From the NCBI RefSeq assembly GCF_004379255.2, contig NC_056047.1, positions 32,502,293 through 32,566,292 on the forward strand: a stretch of DNA of 64,000 bases, written 5' to 3'. Below the pieces are notes generated by a model that saw only the letters and a list, made by a program, of their open reading frames with translations, was not told the origin of the DNA and did not search any database. The stretch's first letter is position 1, and each line of letters begins with the position of its first letter. The position numbers and the translations under genes were made by a program. Shown here piece after piece: positions 11,067-23,900 of the stretch. The DNA comes from Salvia splendens. Taxonomy: Eukaryota; Streptophyta; Magnoliopsida; Lamiales; Lamiaceae.

Positions 11067-11931
11067 TGTAGGGATCAGACTAGATCGGGTTCACTAATTA
11101 CCAAGACCTCTTTATTCTTGAATAGGGAGCTCAGTCAAACTCCAACCAAGCGACTGATAATACATTCAAGATTACAACCAATCTCAAATACAGATTACAG
11201 AAAAGTAAGCTATCTATTACACATGTTCACGATAGCTTCCTATCTCCAGCTCCTTCAACCTGTACACTAAGTAAACGAGTCAGAAACACAAAGAAAACAG
11301 ATCTTCTCAGATCTGTCACAAATAGACAAGAGAACTTAAGTACACATGAAAGAAACAACAATCAACGGCTCAGACACCCGCCGATGACACAGCCTATTCT
11401 CCAGAACTCAGATCCAAAGGAGTACCGCCGAATCAACCGGTGAATCACCTCACACTCCTGATTCCAGGCCAACACAACCCCTAAGCACCAGATCTAACCG
11501 TTCAAGAAACAAGACCTCACAGAACACGCTCCAAAACAAAACCCTAGTTCACCAACTACTCAGCAACCGAAGTGGTTGCCTCCCTAATTACTGTAGCAAG
11601 CTCCTCTACACTTTCAACCGTGAGAGAGCATCAGAAATCCGGCGGAGAACCGTCGGAGAAAAAGAACAGAAGAGAGGGAGTGAGAGAACAGAGAGAGCGT
11701 CTGAGAGCGTAGAGAGAGAGTGAGAATATGAGAGTGAAAAGAGAAAGACCAAGGGTCTCACTCTCATAACAAACACAAACCTGGATCCAACGGCTGGAGA
11801 CAAAGATCCGAGTGAGAGGGGCACGTGGCGGCATCCAGGAGTAAGAGGTGAGTGAATTGGGTCAGGCCCAATTACAATACACATGGGCTACAAATAAACC
11901 AGGCCCAAATGAAGTCCACCAATATTCAACA
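11067..11931 (-). repeat. 3' LTR of copia-2
   Basis: Read on the plus strand it begins TGTAGGGATCAGAC and ends ATATTCAACA, giving TG...CA ends. It matches 16879-17743 except for one base that I could find. Open frames inside it (11606-11884) are identical in both LTRs and are not genes. Confidence 0.95.
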
Positions 11932-12188
11932 TACTCCACCTTGGACTTCCATTATGTGAAACCAGCTAGTATCAACCGGCTAAGGTTTAATTCATCACAG
12001 CCTATATGGCAGCCCCCTCAGCCCCAAAGGACAAAGTCCACTGGGCTTTTTGGGAACCACCAAAACTGCCTCCAGACACCAGAGGGACTAAACCCATTAG
12101 TCTAGGAGGGCTTCTTGCCTCAGTCCTCATACCAGCTTTACCAAGGAAGGTAGGATGACTGAGGTCTTTTTATCCCCGGGACATGCAA

Positions 12189-15100
12189 CTATCCTAAATC
12201 AAAATGCAGGAATTTGATGCAGAAAATAAGTTTTTCAGCAGGCAAAGGTTTTGTACCCATATCAGCAGGGTTTTTATCAGTGTGCACCTTATGCAGAAAA
12301 ACTTCACCTTTTTCTACTATGTCCCTAATGTAATGGAACCTTACATCAATATGTTTAGTTCTATCATGAAAGACAGGGTTTTTACATAACTGTATTGCAG
12401 ACTGAGAATCAGAAAACACAGAGGGAGATAGCTTCAGAAATTTGAGCTCAGTGAGAACTCCCTTTAACCAAACTGCTTCTTTCATTGCTTCTGTGATAGC
12501 AATGTACTCTGACTCTGTAGTGGACAATGCCACTATATGCTGCAATTGAGACTTCCAACTGATACAAGAGCTGCAAACAGTAAACACATAGGAGGTAGTT
12601 GACTTCCTCTTATCCCTGTCATTAGCATAGTTAGAATCCACAAAACCAGTTAAAGAAACACATCTTTACACTTAGAATAACACAATCCATATCTTGCAGT
12701 ATGTTTGAGATATCTCAGTAGCCATTTCAGAGCTTCCCAATGCACAGATCCAGGATTTGACATATATCTACTGAGGCATGAAACAGCATAGGCAATATCA
12801 GGTCTAGTACTTACCATCAAATACATTACAGACCCAATTGCATTAGCATAAGGAATCTTCTTCATAGCATCAATATCAGACTTAGTTTGAGGACACTGAT
12901 CTTTACTCAACACAAAATGAGAAGCCAGAGGAACAGAGACAGGCTTTGAATCAAACATGTTAAATTTTTTAAGAATTTTGCACACATAAGGTTCCTGATG
13001 CAACACAAGGGTAGAAGCCTTCCTATCTCTGAAAATATTTATCCCTAAGATCTTCTGAGCATCACCTAAATCCTTCATGTCAAAATTCTCACTTAAAGCA
13101 GACTGAACAGACTTTATAGTTTTCAGACAAGGTCCCATAATAAGCATGTCATCAACATACAGTAACAGGAACACAGGCACAGGGGAAACAAGATCCTTAA
13201 CATACAAGCATGCATCAAAAGTGCTTCTTACAAAACCCAATTTATGCATACAACTGTTAAACTTAATATTCCATTGCCTAGGAGATTGTTTCAAACCATA
13301 CAAAGCCTTTTTTAGTAAACACACATGATTGGGAAACTTGGGATCAACAAAGCCTTCAGGCTGTTTCATGTAGATAGGTTTATCTAAATCACCATGCAAA
13401 AAGGCAGTTTTGACATCCATCTGTTTTAATTCCCAATTAAAGTGAGCACACAAAGCAAGCATCAATCTGACAGTAGTGAATTTAACAACAGGAGCAAAAA
13501 TTTCAGTGTAGTCTACCCCCTCTTGTTGAGTAAACCCTTTTGCAACTAATCTGGCCTTGTACCTCAGACCCTCCACCTCATTTTTCAGTTTGTATAGCCA
13601 CCTGCAATCTACCACAGATGCTCCAGGAGGCAAAGGAACAAGTATCCAGGTAAGGTTAATCTTAAGAGAATGCATCTCTTCTAACATAGCCTTTTGCCAT
13701 TGATTCCAAAACATAGATTTAGTTGCATGCTTATAAGATTGGGGTTCATCCCCATCAGACTCATGCACATTAAAAGCCAAATTAATAAGAGCAATCAAGC
13801 CAACAAATCTGGTAGGTTTTGAAACATTCTGTCTTCTAGCTCTATCCCTAGCTAACACATAATTGCTCAAGTCAGTATTATCAATGGCATTCTGCACCCC
13901 AGAGGGACTTTGCATAATATTCTGGACAGGAGAATTATTCCTTACAGGACTAGCATGCATATCATTATTATCAGCCATGTTATCCACATTTTGAGGCACA
14001 ATATCATTTAAATTTCCCTCATTGGGTGTCTCATCAGGTGTAAAGACTGGGTAAGTGTTCCAGAATGGCTGCTCCACCTCACTTGGAGTATTATTCTGAT
14101 TCTCCACACCAGTGAGTGGCTCTGTAGACTCTACCTCCATAAGAGGATCATTGTCCACAGATTGTGGAGTTTGGTCAACTGTCAACCTTAGGCAAGGGAA
14201 TTCAGCTTCATTGAAGACAACATCCCTGCTAATTATGACCTTAAACCCTGGTTCATCCCTTATCCAGATCCTATAACCCTTAACACCCTCAGGATATCCA
14301 AGGAAAACACCTTTCCTAGATCTAGGCTCAAGTTTATCAGTTTTGTTATGCACAAAAGCTGCACAGCCAAACACCCTGAGATGAAAAAGAGATATAGGTT
14401 TACCAGTAAACATAAATTCAGGACATTGTCCATTGAGAGGCACAGAGGGAGATCTATTTATCAAGTAAGCAGCAGTCAACAAAGCCTCACCCCAAAATTT
14501 CTTAGATAAACCAGATTTACTAAGCATGCATCTTACTTTATCAAGCAAAGTCCTATTCATCCTTTCAGCCACCCCATTTTGTTGAGGTGTATAAGGAACG
14601 GTTCTATGCCTTTTAATACCATATGCAGCACATAAGTCATCAATCTGTTTATTGCAGAATTCCAAGCCATTATCAGTCCTGATTGCTTTAATCTTCTTAC
14701 TAGTTTGAGTTTCAATCAAAATCTTCCAGGTTTTTAGTTTCTCAAAGACATCATACTTATGTTTCATGAGAAAACACCACACCTTCCTAGAGAAATCATC
14801 AATAATGGATAGGAAGTACACTGAACCAGAATGAGAAGACACAGAGGCAGGCCCCCAAACATCCATGTGCAAATATTCCAAAATACAGTTACTCACATTA
14901 GTAGGCACAGGAGAAGGGAAAGAGACCCTGTGCTGTTTACCCAGCACACAAGTATCACAAAAAGGTAAACTATCAACCACATCAGAATCAGATAAGATGG
15001 CATGCTTTTTCAGAATGTTTAAACCTTTTTGACTCATATGCCCTAGTCTCTCATGCCATAACATTGTTTTGTTACTTTTAACCACATTAGCATAGGCATT

Positions 15101-16372
15101 TTCACATGACAGAGGCAAAGCATTGCAGACATATAAACCACATTTCTTGCTGGCCTTAAAGAGACACATAGATCCTCTGCAAATTTTCATGCCACCATCC
15201 CCCCACTTTCCCCCCATCCCAGCAGCTTCAAGAGCAGTGCAAGACATCAAATTGTAGCATAGATCAGGGACATATCTCACATTTTCCAGGCAGAGCACAT
15301 AACCATTGTCAAACTTTAAACACACAGTGCCAATACCATGAATTTCACATTTCTTGTCATCAGCCATAGACACATAAGTATTAGTAACAGGTTTTAGCTC
15401 AGAAAAGACCTCCTTGTAAGGACTAACATGATAAGTGCAACCTGAGTCACAGAGCCAGTCATTTGAGGTAAAGGGGCAATCAGGAGAGGCATTAATAAAC
15501 ATCAGATCATGCACCATGAAAACACATTCATTATCAGCATCATACTTAGCCACATTAGCAAGATTTTCAATTTGAGTGTCATTATTGGAGTTTTTCTTCC
15601 TTTTAGGCTTAGTGCACTCCTTTTTGTAGTGTCATACTTCCCCACAATTGAAACACTTCCTAAAAGATTTAGGATCCCTGCTATTGGATCTAGATCTATA
15701 CTTTTTTCTAGACTTAGAGTTGGAGCCTGATCCATTATTAGAGTCTTTACCCCCTCTAGTTTGAGATCTACCTCTGACATTTAGAGCCTTATTAAAAGCA
15801 CTCTTATCTGCAGCTCTTTCCCTTAATTCCAATTCTTTAGATTTTAAGGAGCTCACAATTAAATCAAGGGGGGCAGAATCCCTGCCATACTTAATGGCAG
15901 CTTTAACATCACTATAGGAATCAGGTATGGCATTCATAAGAGCTATGCTTGTGTATTCATCTATAGTTTTATCACCAGACCTTTTAATGTCTTGCACAAG
16001 CTTCTGAAATTTATCAATATTATCATCAATGTCTTTAGACAAATCAAGCTTAAATTTGAACAATTTTTCCAGCAGATACATTCTAGAAGACATAGAAGTC
16101 TCAGTATACAGAGTATCAAGATTTTTCCACATTTCAGAAGCAGATTCAATATGATCAACCTTCCTAATCACAGAATCAGACAGATTTAACACAATAGTGG
16201 CTCTAGCCAACTCATTCATCTCATCAATTTTATCCTGATCAGTACCCTCAGGTAAGGAACCATCAACAACTTTAAACACCTTTTGTTGAATCAAAACACA
16301 TTTCATTTTCTGTTTCCAGATCACAAAATCATTTTTACCATTGAAAGGGATCAAACCAACAGGTTGAGTCAT
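12189..16372 (-). pseudogene. copia-2 Gag-Pol polyprotein, one nonsense and one frameshift
   Basis: Gag most likely starts at MTQPVGLIPFNGKND (16372), although the frame is open from 16450. Gag carries the usual copia capsid domain and a zinc knuckle that is interrupted: CFNCGEV is followed by TGA (15632-15634), then HYKKEC. Pol then runs open from about 15631 to 12650 with protease (WLCDSGCTYHV), GAG-pre-integrase (WHERLGH), integrase (YTPQQNGVAERMNRTL), and RT with YVDDMLI. A frameshift at about 12650-12660 separates RT/RNase H from the rest of RNase H (12189-12641, SQSAIQLCKNPVFHDRTKHID). Two lesions in a nearly intact, recently inserted element suggest either very recent damage or movement with borrowed proteins. 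Confidence 0.93.
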
Positions 16373-16862
16373 TTTTGCAAAAATTTTCACAAGAGCACAA
16401 GAAGCAAGACAAACACAGAGAGCCTTACACACCTTAAAGCACAGAGACATTTAGCAAACACTTAGAACACACTTTCTCACAGACAACCAGCCTCAAAATC
16501 CCTGACTGTCACGAGCACACTGGCAAAGGCTATCCCAGTTCGCAATCACTCACTCTTGGAGGGCGCAGGGGGTCACTTTGGCAGTATCAGTGCTTGGTGG
16601 CCAAGTGAAATGAGGTCAGATACACAGAGCACTATCAAACAGCAGCAGAAGCAACAACAGATAGCAAGAAAGCAAATAAAACCTAAGTTCTTGCCAAGAA
16701 CCAACTACCAGCAACAATAACCCAAGCCTAAGGTTGGCAACTACAACAGAAAACAGTAAAACAAGAAGGTTACAGCCAATTTACCAGAGTGAGCCCCCTC
16801 TCGAAGGAGGATTCCACTTACCCACCTCCTTATGCGACTTGGCGTGCCGATCTAGTCCCCCC

Positions 16863-16877
16863 GTGGCTCTGATACCA
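16863..16877 (-). promoter_or_regulatory. primer-binding site of copia-2 (initiator Met-tRNA type)
   Basis: On the minus strand TGGTATCAGAGCCAC follows the 5' LTR after one base. This is the common copia primer site complementary to the 3' part of initiator methionine tRNA. Confidence 0.85.
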
Positions 16878-16878
16878 C

Positions 16879-17743
16879 TGTAGGGATCAGACTAGATCGG
16901 GTTCACTAATTACCAAGACCTCTTTATTCTTGAATAGGGAGCTCAGTCAAACTCCAACCAAGCGACTGATAATACATTCAAGATTACAACCAATCTCAAA
17001 TACAGATTACAGAAAAGTAAGCTATCTATTACACATGTTCACGATAGCTTCCTATCTCCAGCTCCTTCAACCTGTACACTAAGTAAACGAGTCAGAAACA
17101 CAAAGAAAACAGATCTTCTCAGATCTGTCACAAATAGACAAGAGAACTTAAGTACACATGAAAGAAACAACAATCAACGGCTCAGACACCCGCCGATGAC
17201 ACAGCCTATTCTCCAGAACTCAGATCCAAAGGAGTACCGCCGAATCAACCGGTGAATCACCTCACACTCCTGATTCCAGGCCAACACAACCCCTAAACAC
17301 CAGATCTAACCGTTCAAGAAACAAGACCTCACAGAACACGCTCCAAAACAAAACCCTAGTTCACCAACTACTCAGCAACCGAAGTGGTTGCCTCCCTAAT
17401 TACTGTAGCAAGCTCCTCTACACTTTCAACCGTGAGAGAGCATCAGAAATCCGGCGGAGAACCGTCGGAGAAAAAGAACAGAAGAGAGGGAGTGAGAGAA
17501 CAGAGAGAGCGTCTGAGAGCGTAGAGAGAGAGTGAGAATATGAGAGTGAAAAGAGAAAGACCAAGGGTCTCACTCTCATAACAAACACAAACCTGGATCC
17601 AACGGCTGGAGACAAAGATCCGAGTGAGAGGGGCACGTGGCGGCATCCAGGAGTAAGAGGTGAGTGAATTGGGTCAGGCCCAATTACAATACACATGGGC
17701 TACAAATAAACCAGGCCCAAATGAAGTCCACCAATATTCAACA
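16879..17743 (-). repeat. 5' LTR of copia-2
   Basis: The 865-bp repeat is near-identical to 11067-11931. The minus-strand promoter for the element should lie here. Confidence 0.95.
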
Positions 17744-17748
17744 AGCCT

Positions 17749-18106
17749 TGACTGTTGTTACATGAAATTCCATTTCTAACTATATACCATGTTTGTCTTA
17801 TCAATCTTTAACTTTGCACTAGTTTTCTTTTTCTTCCTAAATTGTGCTTCTTTGCCTCTCTCAGCATCAATAATTATCAGATTTATTCTTTGAATAGCTT
17901 TTTTCATTTGATGACGGTGGTAACTCTTCATTTAAAACAATACACAAAACTCAGCATTTTTATGTATGTAACACAACACACCTTTTCTAAACAACTTTAC
18001 AATTTCCTTTTTTCAACCATATTTACATTTCCTTTTTGTCTATTTTAGGTTCCTTTTTAGTCACAAAGAAAAGCAGCACCTGAATCACTGATGATATGCT
18101 GAGTCA
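17749..18106. other. 3' flank of the ureide-permease pseudogene
   Basis: This is AT-rich DNA between the copia insertion and the gene's stop codon. It probably includes the former 3' UTR. Nothing else is recognised. Confidence 0.5.
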
Positions 18107-19961
18107 CTACTTCCGGTGACCTGCCGACGCCATGAGGACAGCGACAGCAACCACGAACATGGACAATATGCCAACGAGAAGCACATACGTTCTCCTCGCA
18201 GATCTTCTGTACTCTCCAAACAGACAGAATGTACTCACCAGGGGCAAAGCCTACACACGCGCAAACCAAAATGTGATCGGTAGTATGTTTCAAGATCGAA
18301 ACAATATACGATGATGATGATGATCAACTGACCTGAACAGCTTCTGCTGCAGCATAACCAGCAGCCTGGCCTCCCATGAACTGAAGGCCGTTGCCTAATC
18401 CGCATAGAAAGGGCCCAACCTCTGCCATCCCAGTCACCAACATATGCTCTTAAGGACGACTTGGGCAAGTTCAAGATGGGGTGGTACAAGAAACTGATGT
18501 TGAGGATGACGGCTATGACAAAGCAGGATGATGAGAAGTAGAAGAATGCAGTGTAGACACTCAGGTGGGGGATGCCGTCTCTTAGTGTATGCCACTGATC
18601 GTTTGTGGCGAGGTTGAAGGCCGGAGTGAAGAGGGAGAAGCATAACCCCGCGAAGAAAGTTATTCCCAAACCTATGAATGTTCCCTTCCCTAAAACCTGC
18701 ACCACCACCACCATATTCAAATCTTGTTTTTTCTTTATTAATGAAAGCACTAAACAAACCTTGATTGCCCTTTTGTTTTCAAGATCTATCAGAAAATCTG
18801 CAGTGCCATACTTTGCTTTGTTGCCTCCATTCTCCAAATCTGTAGATTACATACAAAATATATGAATGAAAGCAGAAAACAAGGATATGATTGGTTGATA
18901 ACTATCTTAAATTGATAACTGACTACTGTCAACAACCTACGTTATAGATGTCGACACGAAGACATTTGTACGTAGAAGACATATTCTGTTGACATCTAAC
19001 ATGTAAATATAGATGTCAACAGAAGATATACGTATGTCAACCACATTTAATTGATGTACAAATGTCTTCGTGTTCACATCTATAATGTAGGTTGTTGAAA
19101 TAGTTGTCAGTTATCAATTTAAGATAGTTGTCAACCTAACAGGACCTAGAAAAAGAAACTTATATTTTTATATGCTCTTACCCTTGAGACTTCCTATGGA
19201 AGTATGAGCATTCTTGTCTCTGTAAAATGAGAGTTGTATCAACAAAACACAGACACGGGCAGTAAAAAAGCTCGAAATGCCATCTAGAATTCGACGAGGA
19301 AAACGTACATGGCTGCAGCAAGCTTAGCTTTGTTATCAGCAGCATTGGAAGAATGAACAGCAGAGCCAAAACAGACAGCAATCAGAAAGCATCCAACACC
19401 AGGGAAAAGAATCTCGGCCTTGTTGATTTTTCCGTCTTAAGAAATAATTCAACGTCGTTCCTGGATGAACCGATATGCAGCTGCTTTAGAAAATACACCA
19501 ACCTACTAATCACAAAATCCATACTACCTATGACAACGGTGATGCTGGACGATATAACCTCGGTGACTGACAAACCAACGAACGCCCAAGCATACTGCGT
19601 TGCCAGATTGCCAAGGCTCAGAACAATCCCACCAGCCATTGCAAACAGCACACTAGGCCAATTATCCTGGAAGGGATCAATTTGTTTAGAATGTCATGTT
19701 CATATCCATTGCAAGATTCAGACAAATGCATACCTGAGATAGCTGGTCTAGGAAGTTTGGCTTTTGATTGCCAATTTCACCAAATGTGAAGGCAATGATG
19801 ATTGCAGCCAACAAATTTGTGATTGTGTAATCAAGATAAGTGTGCTGAGGGAGACGGCCTCGCCTCTCGAGGAGAGTTAACAACGCGGGCCATGTGCCCA
19901 AGAAGGATAGAGCTAGGAGCATGCAAGCTATTGCACCTCCTTTGCTCTCAACCAGATACAT
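18107..19961 (-). pseudogene. ureide permease (UPS family) gene, frameshifted
   Basis: Seven exons can be traced on the minus strand: 19961-19734 (ATG, MYLVESKGGAIACML), 19666-19528, 19460-19309, 19219-19182, 18839-18760, 18696-18333 and 18250-18107 (ending MASAGHRK, stop). All have GT-AG borders. UPS proteins are plasma-membrane carriers with about ten helices that import allantoin and other oxo-derivatives of nitrogen heterocycles; family members are about 400 aa. Conserved blocks such as RRGRLPQHTYLDY, ATQYAWAFVGLSVTEV, FNLATNDQWHTL and QFMGGQAAGYAAAEA are kept. Two frameshifts break it: one in exon 3 near 19436-19440 (after NYFL) and one in exon 6 near 18409-18419 (after GRGW). About three residues are also missing in exon 7 (TFC-LFGEY). 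Loss of function is inferred; small assembly errors could mimic it. Confidence 0.88.
18893..19136. mobile_element. foldback MITE in a ureide-permease intron
   Basis: The 244-bp block is almost entirely a hairpin. Arms of about 80 bp begin GGTTGATAACTATCTTAAAT and pair with the right side ending ATTTAAGATAGTTGTCAACC with few mismatches. It sits in the intron between exons 4 and 5 of the permease. It has no coding capacity, and its superfamily is not clear from the ends. Confidence 0.8.
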
Positions 19962-20486
19962 TTGCAACTGTCTGGATATGAATCTCTCTGATTCAACACT
20001 TGGAAGGCTAATAAAATAATCCTATATTGAAAAAGGGAAGAATGCAAATCAGATGTGATGAATCTTGAAATGTTGAAATTGTGAGAAAGAAGAAGAATCC
20101 CCATAAAAAGAAGCAGTGCAACCATTACCATGATGAATGAGAACTAGAAAACTAAAAGCACAAGAATTTTCTGTAACAAGACCTCAAAATCATCATAAAG
20201 AGTAGCAAAAAATTGTATCTGTTTCATATAAAAAGAGCAAGGAAAGAGATGCATCACCAACCACTAAAATAAATCAAACCAAAAACTGTTTTTTGGCATC
20301 AAAAGCTAATAGTTCTGCAAATCAAGACAAGAAAACTGTGCCCCACAAAAGGGAACCCATGTTCTGTATGTGAAAAAGATGAGATTTTTACTTTGGAGAA
20401 AACTGATCTACTTAAGTTGGATGAAATCTCTCATGTAGTGGACAGCTACAGAATGAAGAAACTCTGGTCTACCAATGAGAGAATCA
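19962..20486 (-). other. 5' flank of the ureide-permease pseudogene
   Basis: On the minus strand a possible 5'-UTR intron ends TTCAATATAG at about 20024, upstream of the ATG. No other gene is seen before the Harbinger relic starts at 20490. Confidence 0.4.
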
Positions 20487-20663
20487 TTAGACCACCTCCA
20501 TCGGTGACAATGGAGAAAGGGTCACCCATATAGGACAAAAAACAAATAAATAAAAATAATTCTAAATTATATTAACCCAACCCAACCTCCTCTTCCATTG
20601 TCAACCTGCCGACCCAAGCAAAAAGTGAAGGTCATGTACACATGGCACAATCCTATTGGTCAA

Positions 20664-20860
20664 TGTTGGAAAGAAATAAAAGAGGATCAAATCACAAGGA
20701 AGGAAATCATAGGAGATTTGTGATTGATTGATATTTACCGTGTAATTGGCAATTAGCATTAGGGTAAATCTTTACCAAATTTGTATAATTCACCTCCTAT
20801 ATAAAGGATTGTATATCATAGGAAGGATAATCAAGTTGAATAAAAATCGATATTTCAACA
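20664..20860 (+). repeat. 5' LTR of copia-3
   Basis: The repeat begins TGTTGGAAAGAAAT and ends ATATTTCAACA. A TATA-like TATATAAAGG lies near 20799. It is base-for-base identical to 25598-25794. Confidence 0.97.
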
Positions 20861-20938
20861 TGGCATCAGAGCCAATTAGGCTCAGAAAATACTCATCATA
20901 GCCCCATACCATTTCTCGACCTAAGGCAGAATCAAGCC

Positions 20939-23900
20939 ATGGCCGACGAAGCCAAAGCCAAACTATCAGACGACCACAAACCAAAAATGAGCAAGAATGT
21001 TACCGTCGCCGTTAAGCTCAATGGAACGAACTATTCGTTGTGGGCACGGCTAATGAAAATCCAGATTGGGAGTAGGAGGGTACTCCGACACATCAACGGC
21101 AACCCGCCACCACCCAAACCAGGGGCGGCCGATTACACGGAGTGGGAGGAGACAGATTTGATTGTCTTCTCGTGGATTTTGGACAACATCGAGACAGACA
21201 TCGTCATCGATTTTGCACACCATCAAACGGCCGAAGCACTATGGAAGAGCTTGGCCGTGACTTTTGAGAGCACAATCGACCCTTTTTTGCTCTTCGACCT
21301 AGAAGAAAAAGCAGAACATATCATGCAAGGTGAGCAAAATCTTGAAACTTATTGGCGTCACTTACATGGAACTTGGATTGACGTAGATAGGTGCCAAGAA
21401 CAGCCCGTAACGTGCTGTGACAAAGGGATCGGGTAGTTCCGGAAGTACGTTGAAACACGGCGGCTATTCAAATTCTTAACCGGCCTAAACCCAAGATATG
21501 ATCAGTTGAAGCGTGAAGTAATCAAGGATAAAACGTGGCCCTCAGCCGAGGCCGCGTACGGTTGGATCAAGAGGGAGGCCGCCCGGCTCAAAATCATGCC
21601 GGCAACCACCATTGAACCCACCGTCGCAACCAACGACGCATCATCATCGGGCGGGATAGGGCTCGGATTCGCGGCCCGCAACCAGTAGCGGGGTGGACAG
21701 CAGCCACCGCATCGAATCGGAGCACCAACAACTCAAAATCGCCGACCGTTCAAACCGGACAAATCAAAATTGTGGTGCTCACACTGTGGGAAAAACAAGC
21801 ATACCAAGGAATCATGCTTCTTGCTCGTCGGATTCCCAGAATGGTGGGACGAAAATCAAAGGGCCAAGGCGAAGCTAGCAATCGGGGTAACCGAAAATGG
21901 AGAGGGTCTGTTTCCGGCGACCGGAGCGGGCAACCAAGAGGCCGCCAACACTCACGGAAGACAGGAGAATAGAGGCGGCGCGATTGGAGAAGCGGCAGTC
22001 GCCGATTACAGACAGAGCGGCGGATCTGTTGGAGGTAAAGGGTTAGGGGTGTTTAACCCTAACCCTGATTTAATATTTGCACATAAGTTCTCCAACTTTA
22101 GAAATCCCCATTCCATACCCCATCATGATTTAGTTTTTGCACATAAGTCCCCCAATTTCAGTAAACCCCATTCCATACCCCATGCTGAGAATAATGTGCA
22201 ATTGAACCCCATAAATACTCGAAATACTAAAAATAACCCCACAACTTCAGAAATCTCGTTTATTACCCCAAATTATTTTGCACCTCTTAAAAATACCCAT
22301 ATTGTGTGCATGGCGAGAAAATTACAGGGTAGAACGACGAGTGACTGGATATTTGACTGTGGGGCTACGGACACTATGACCTATGATAAAAATGATTTTT
22401 CTGTATTTAATGGGGCAACCAAAAGTCAAATTCAGACTGCGGATGGGGAATTGACGTCTGTAAGTGGGAGTGGAACTATTGAGATATCTCCAAGCCTGAA
22501 ACTCAATAATTGCCTTTATGTGCCTAAACTGTCTCACAAATTAATGTCTATTAGCCATGTGACCAAGGAGTTAAATTGTACTCTATTGATGCACCCGAAT
22601 TTCTGTGTTTTACAGGATATCAGGACGAGGAGGATAATTGGACGTGGCACTGAGCGTCGAGGCCTCTACTATGTGGATGAGATAGCTCACCAAGGTGGCG
22701 CCGCAATGCTTGCTCACGGATCTGCTGATAGAGAAGCTTGGTTGTGGCACCGGAGAATGGGTCATCCCTCACCGGGTTATTTTAAATTGCTTTTTCCAAA
22801 ATTTTCGCAACTTAAAGACATTTCTTGTGAGTCATGTGTTTTGGCTAAAAATCATAGACAATCTTTTAAATCCAGTAATACGCGTGTTAAAGATATTTTT
22901 TCTATTGTTCATGCTGATGTGTGGGGCCCTGCGCCTGTTACTGGTGATCATGGTTTTAGATATTTCCTTCTCTTTGTCGATGATTGCACTAGAATGACTT
23001 GGGTATATTTTTTGCGAAATAAATCTGAAGTTTTTGAAAAATTTTCCATCTTTTTAAAAATGATTCAGACACAATTTCACAAAACTATCTCGGTTCTTAG
23101 GTCAGACAATGGTAGGGAATTTGTCAATAAAGACATGGAAGACTTTTTTAAGAAAAATGGGTTAGTTCACCAAACCACTTGTCCTTATACACCGGAACAA
23201 AATGGGGTGGCAGAAAGAAAAAACAGAATTCTTCTTGAAATAACTCGAGCCCTGTTTTTTGACTCAAATGTTCCAAAATTCCTTTGGCCCGAAGCGGTAG
23301 CTACCTCAGTATATCTTGTAAATCGTCTTCCTACAAAAATACTTGAAATGAAAACACCTATTCAAATTCTTTCCAGATTGACAAAAATCCCCGAACCGCT
23401 TACCCTTCCGCTCAAAATTTTTGGATGCTCTGTCTATGTTCATATACCAAAACACGAGCGAACAAAGTTTTCGGCATGTGCCGTGAAATGTGTTTTTCTT
23501 GGATACGGGATTAATTAAAAGGGTTATAGATGTTATGATCCGTCATCTAGAAAAATAATCACCACTATGAATTGTAATTTTCTTGAATGTGAATATTTCT
23601 ATCACACCTAACTTCGGGGTCAGGGGGAGAGTAATAATAGCCTAAGGGATGTAAGTGGACCCCCAAGTTGGTTGGTGCCTCAATCAAGTAACTCAGAGGC
23701 GGAACTAACAGAACAAGTTAGCGTCACCGCCGAGCAGGTCACATCCATGGTAGATCCTCCTCAGCCAACCACGCCTCAGTCCAATTCTCCTCCAGTGATA
23801 TCCGAGGTAAATCCCGAACCCGACTCTGAAAGTACAATTATACCTGACAACCTTGAGACAGATGAGGTCACCGCTATTGATGGGGATACTGGACGATACA

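Larger units (their letters stand above)
11067..17743 (-). mobile_element. full-length Ty1/copia retrotransposon (copia-2)
   Basis: Two 865-bp LTRs flank the element and it is bordered by the 5-bp TSD AGCCT (11062-11066 and 17744-17748). On the minus strand the order is 5' LTR (16879-17743), primer-binding site TGGTATCAGAGCC, gag, protease, integrase, RT, RNase H, polypurine tract (AAGGTGGAGTA, 11932-11942), 3' LTR. I found a single difference between the LTRs (G at about 11485 versus A in the other), so the insertion is recent. Its coding region is nevertheless broken twice. Confidence 0.96.

Noticed and set aside
11606..11884. 92-aa ORF, present again at 17418-17696
   Set aside because: It lies inside both LTRs of copia-2 and has no recognised motif.
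18235..18837. 200-aa continuous ORF as a separate gene
   Set aside because: It is exons 5 and 6 of the ureide permease read through an intron whose splice borders are visible, and it shifts frame after GRGW.
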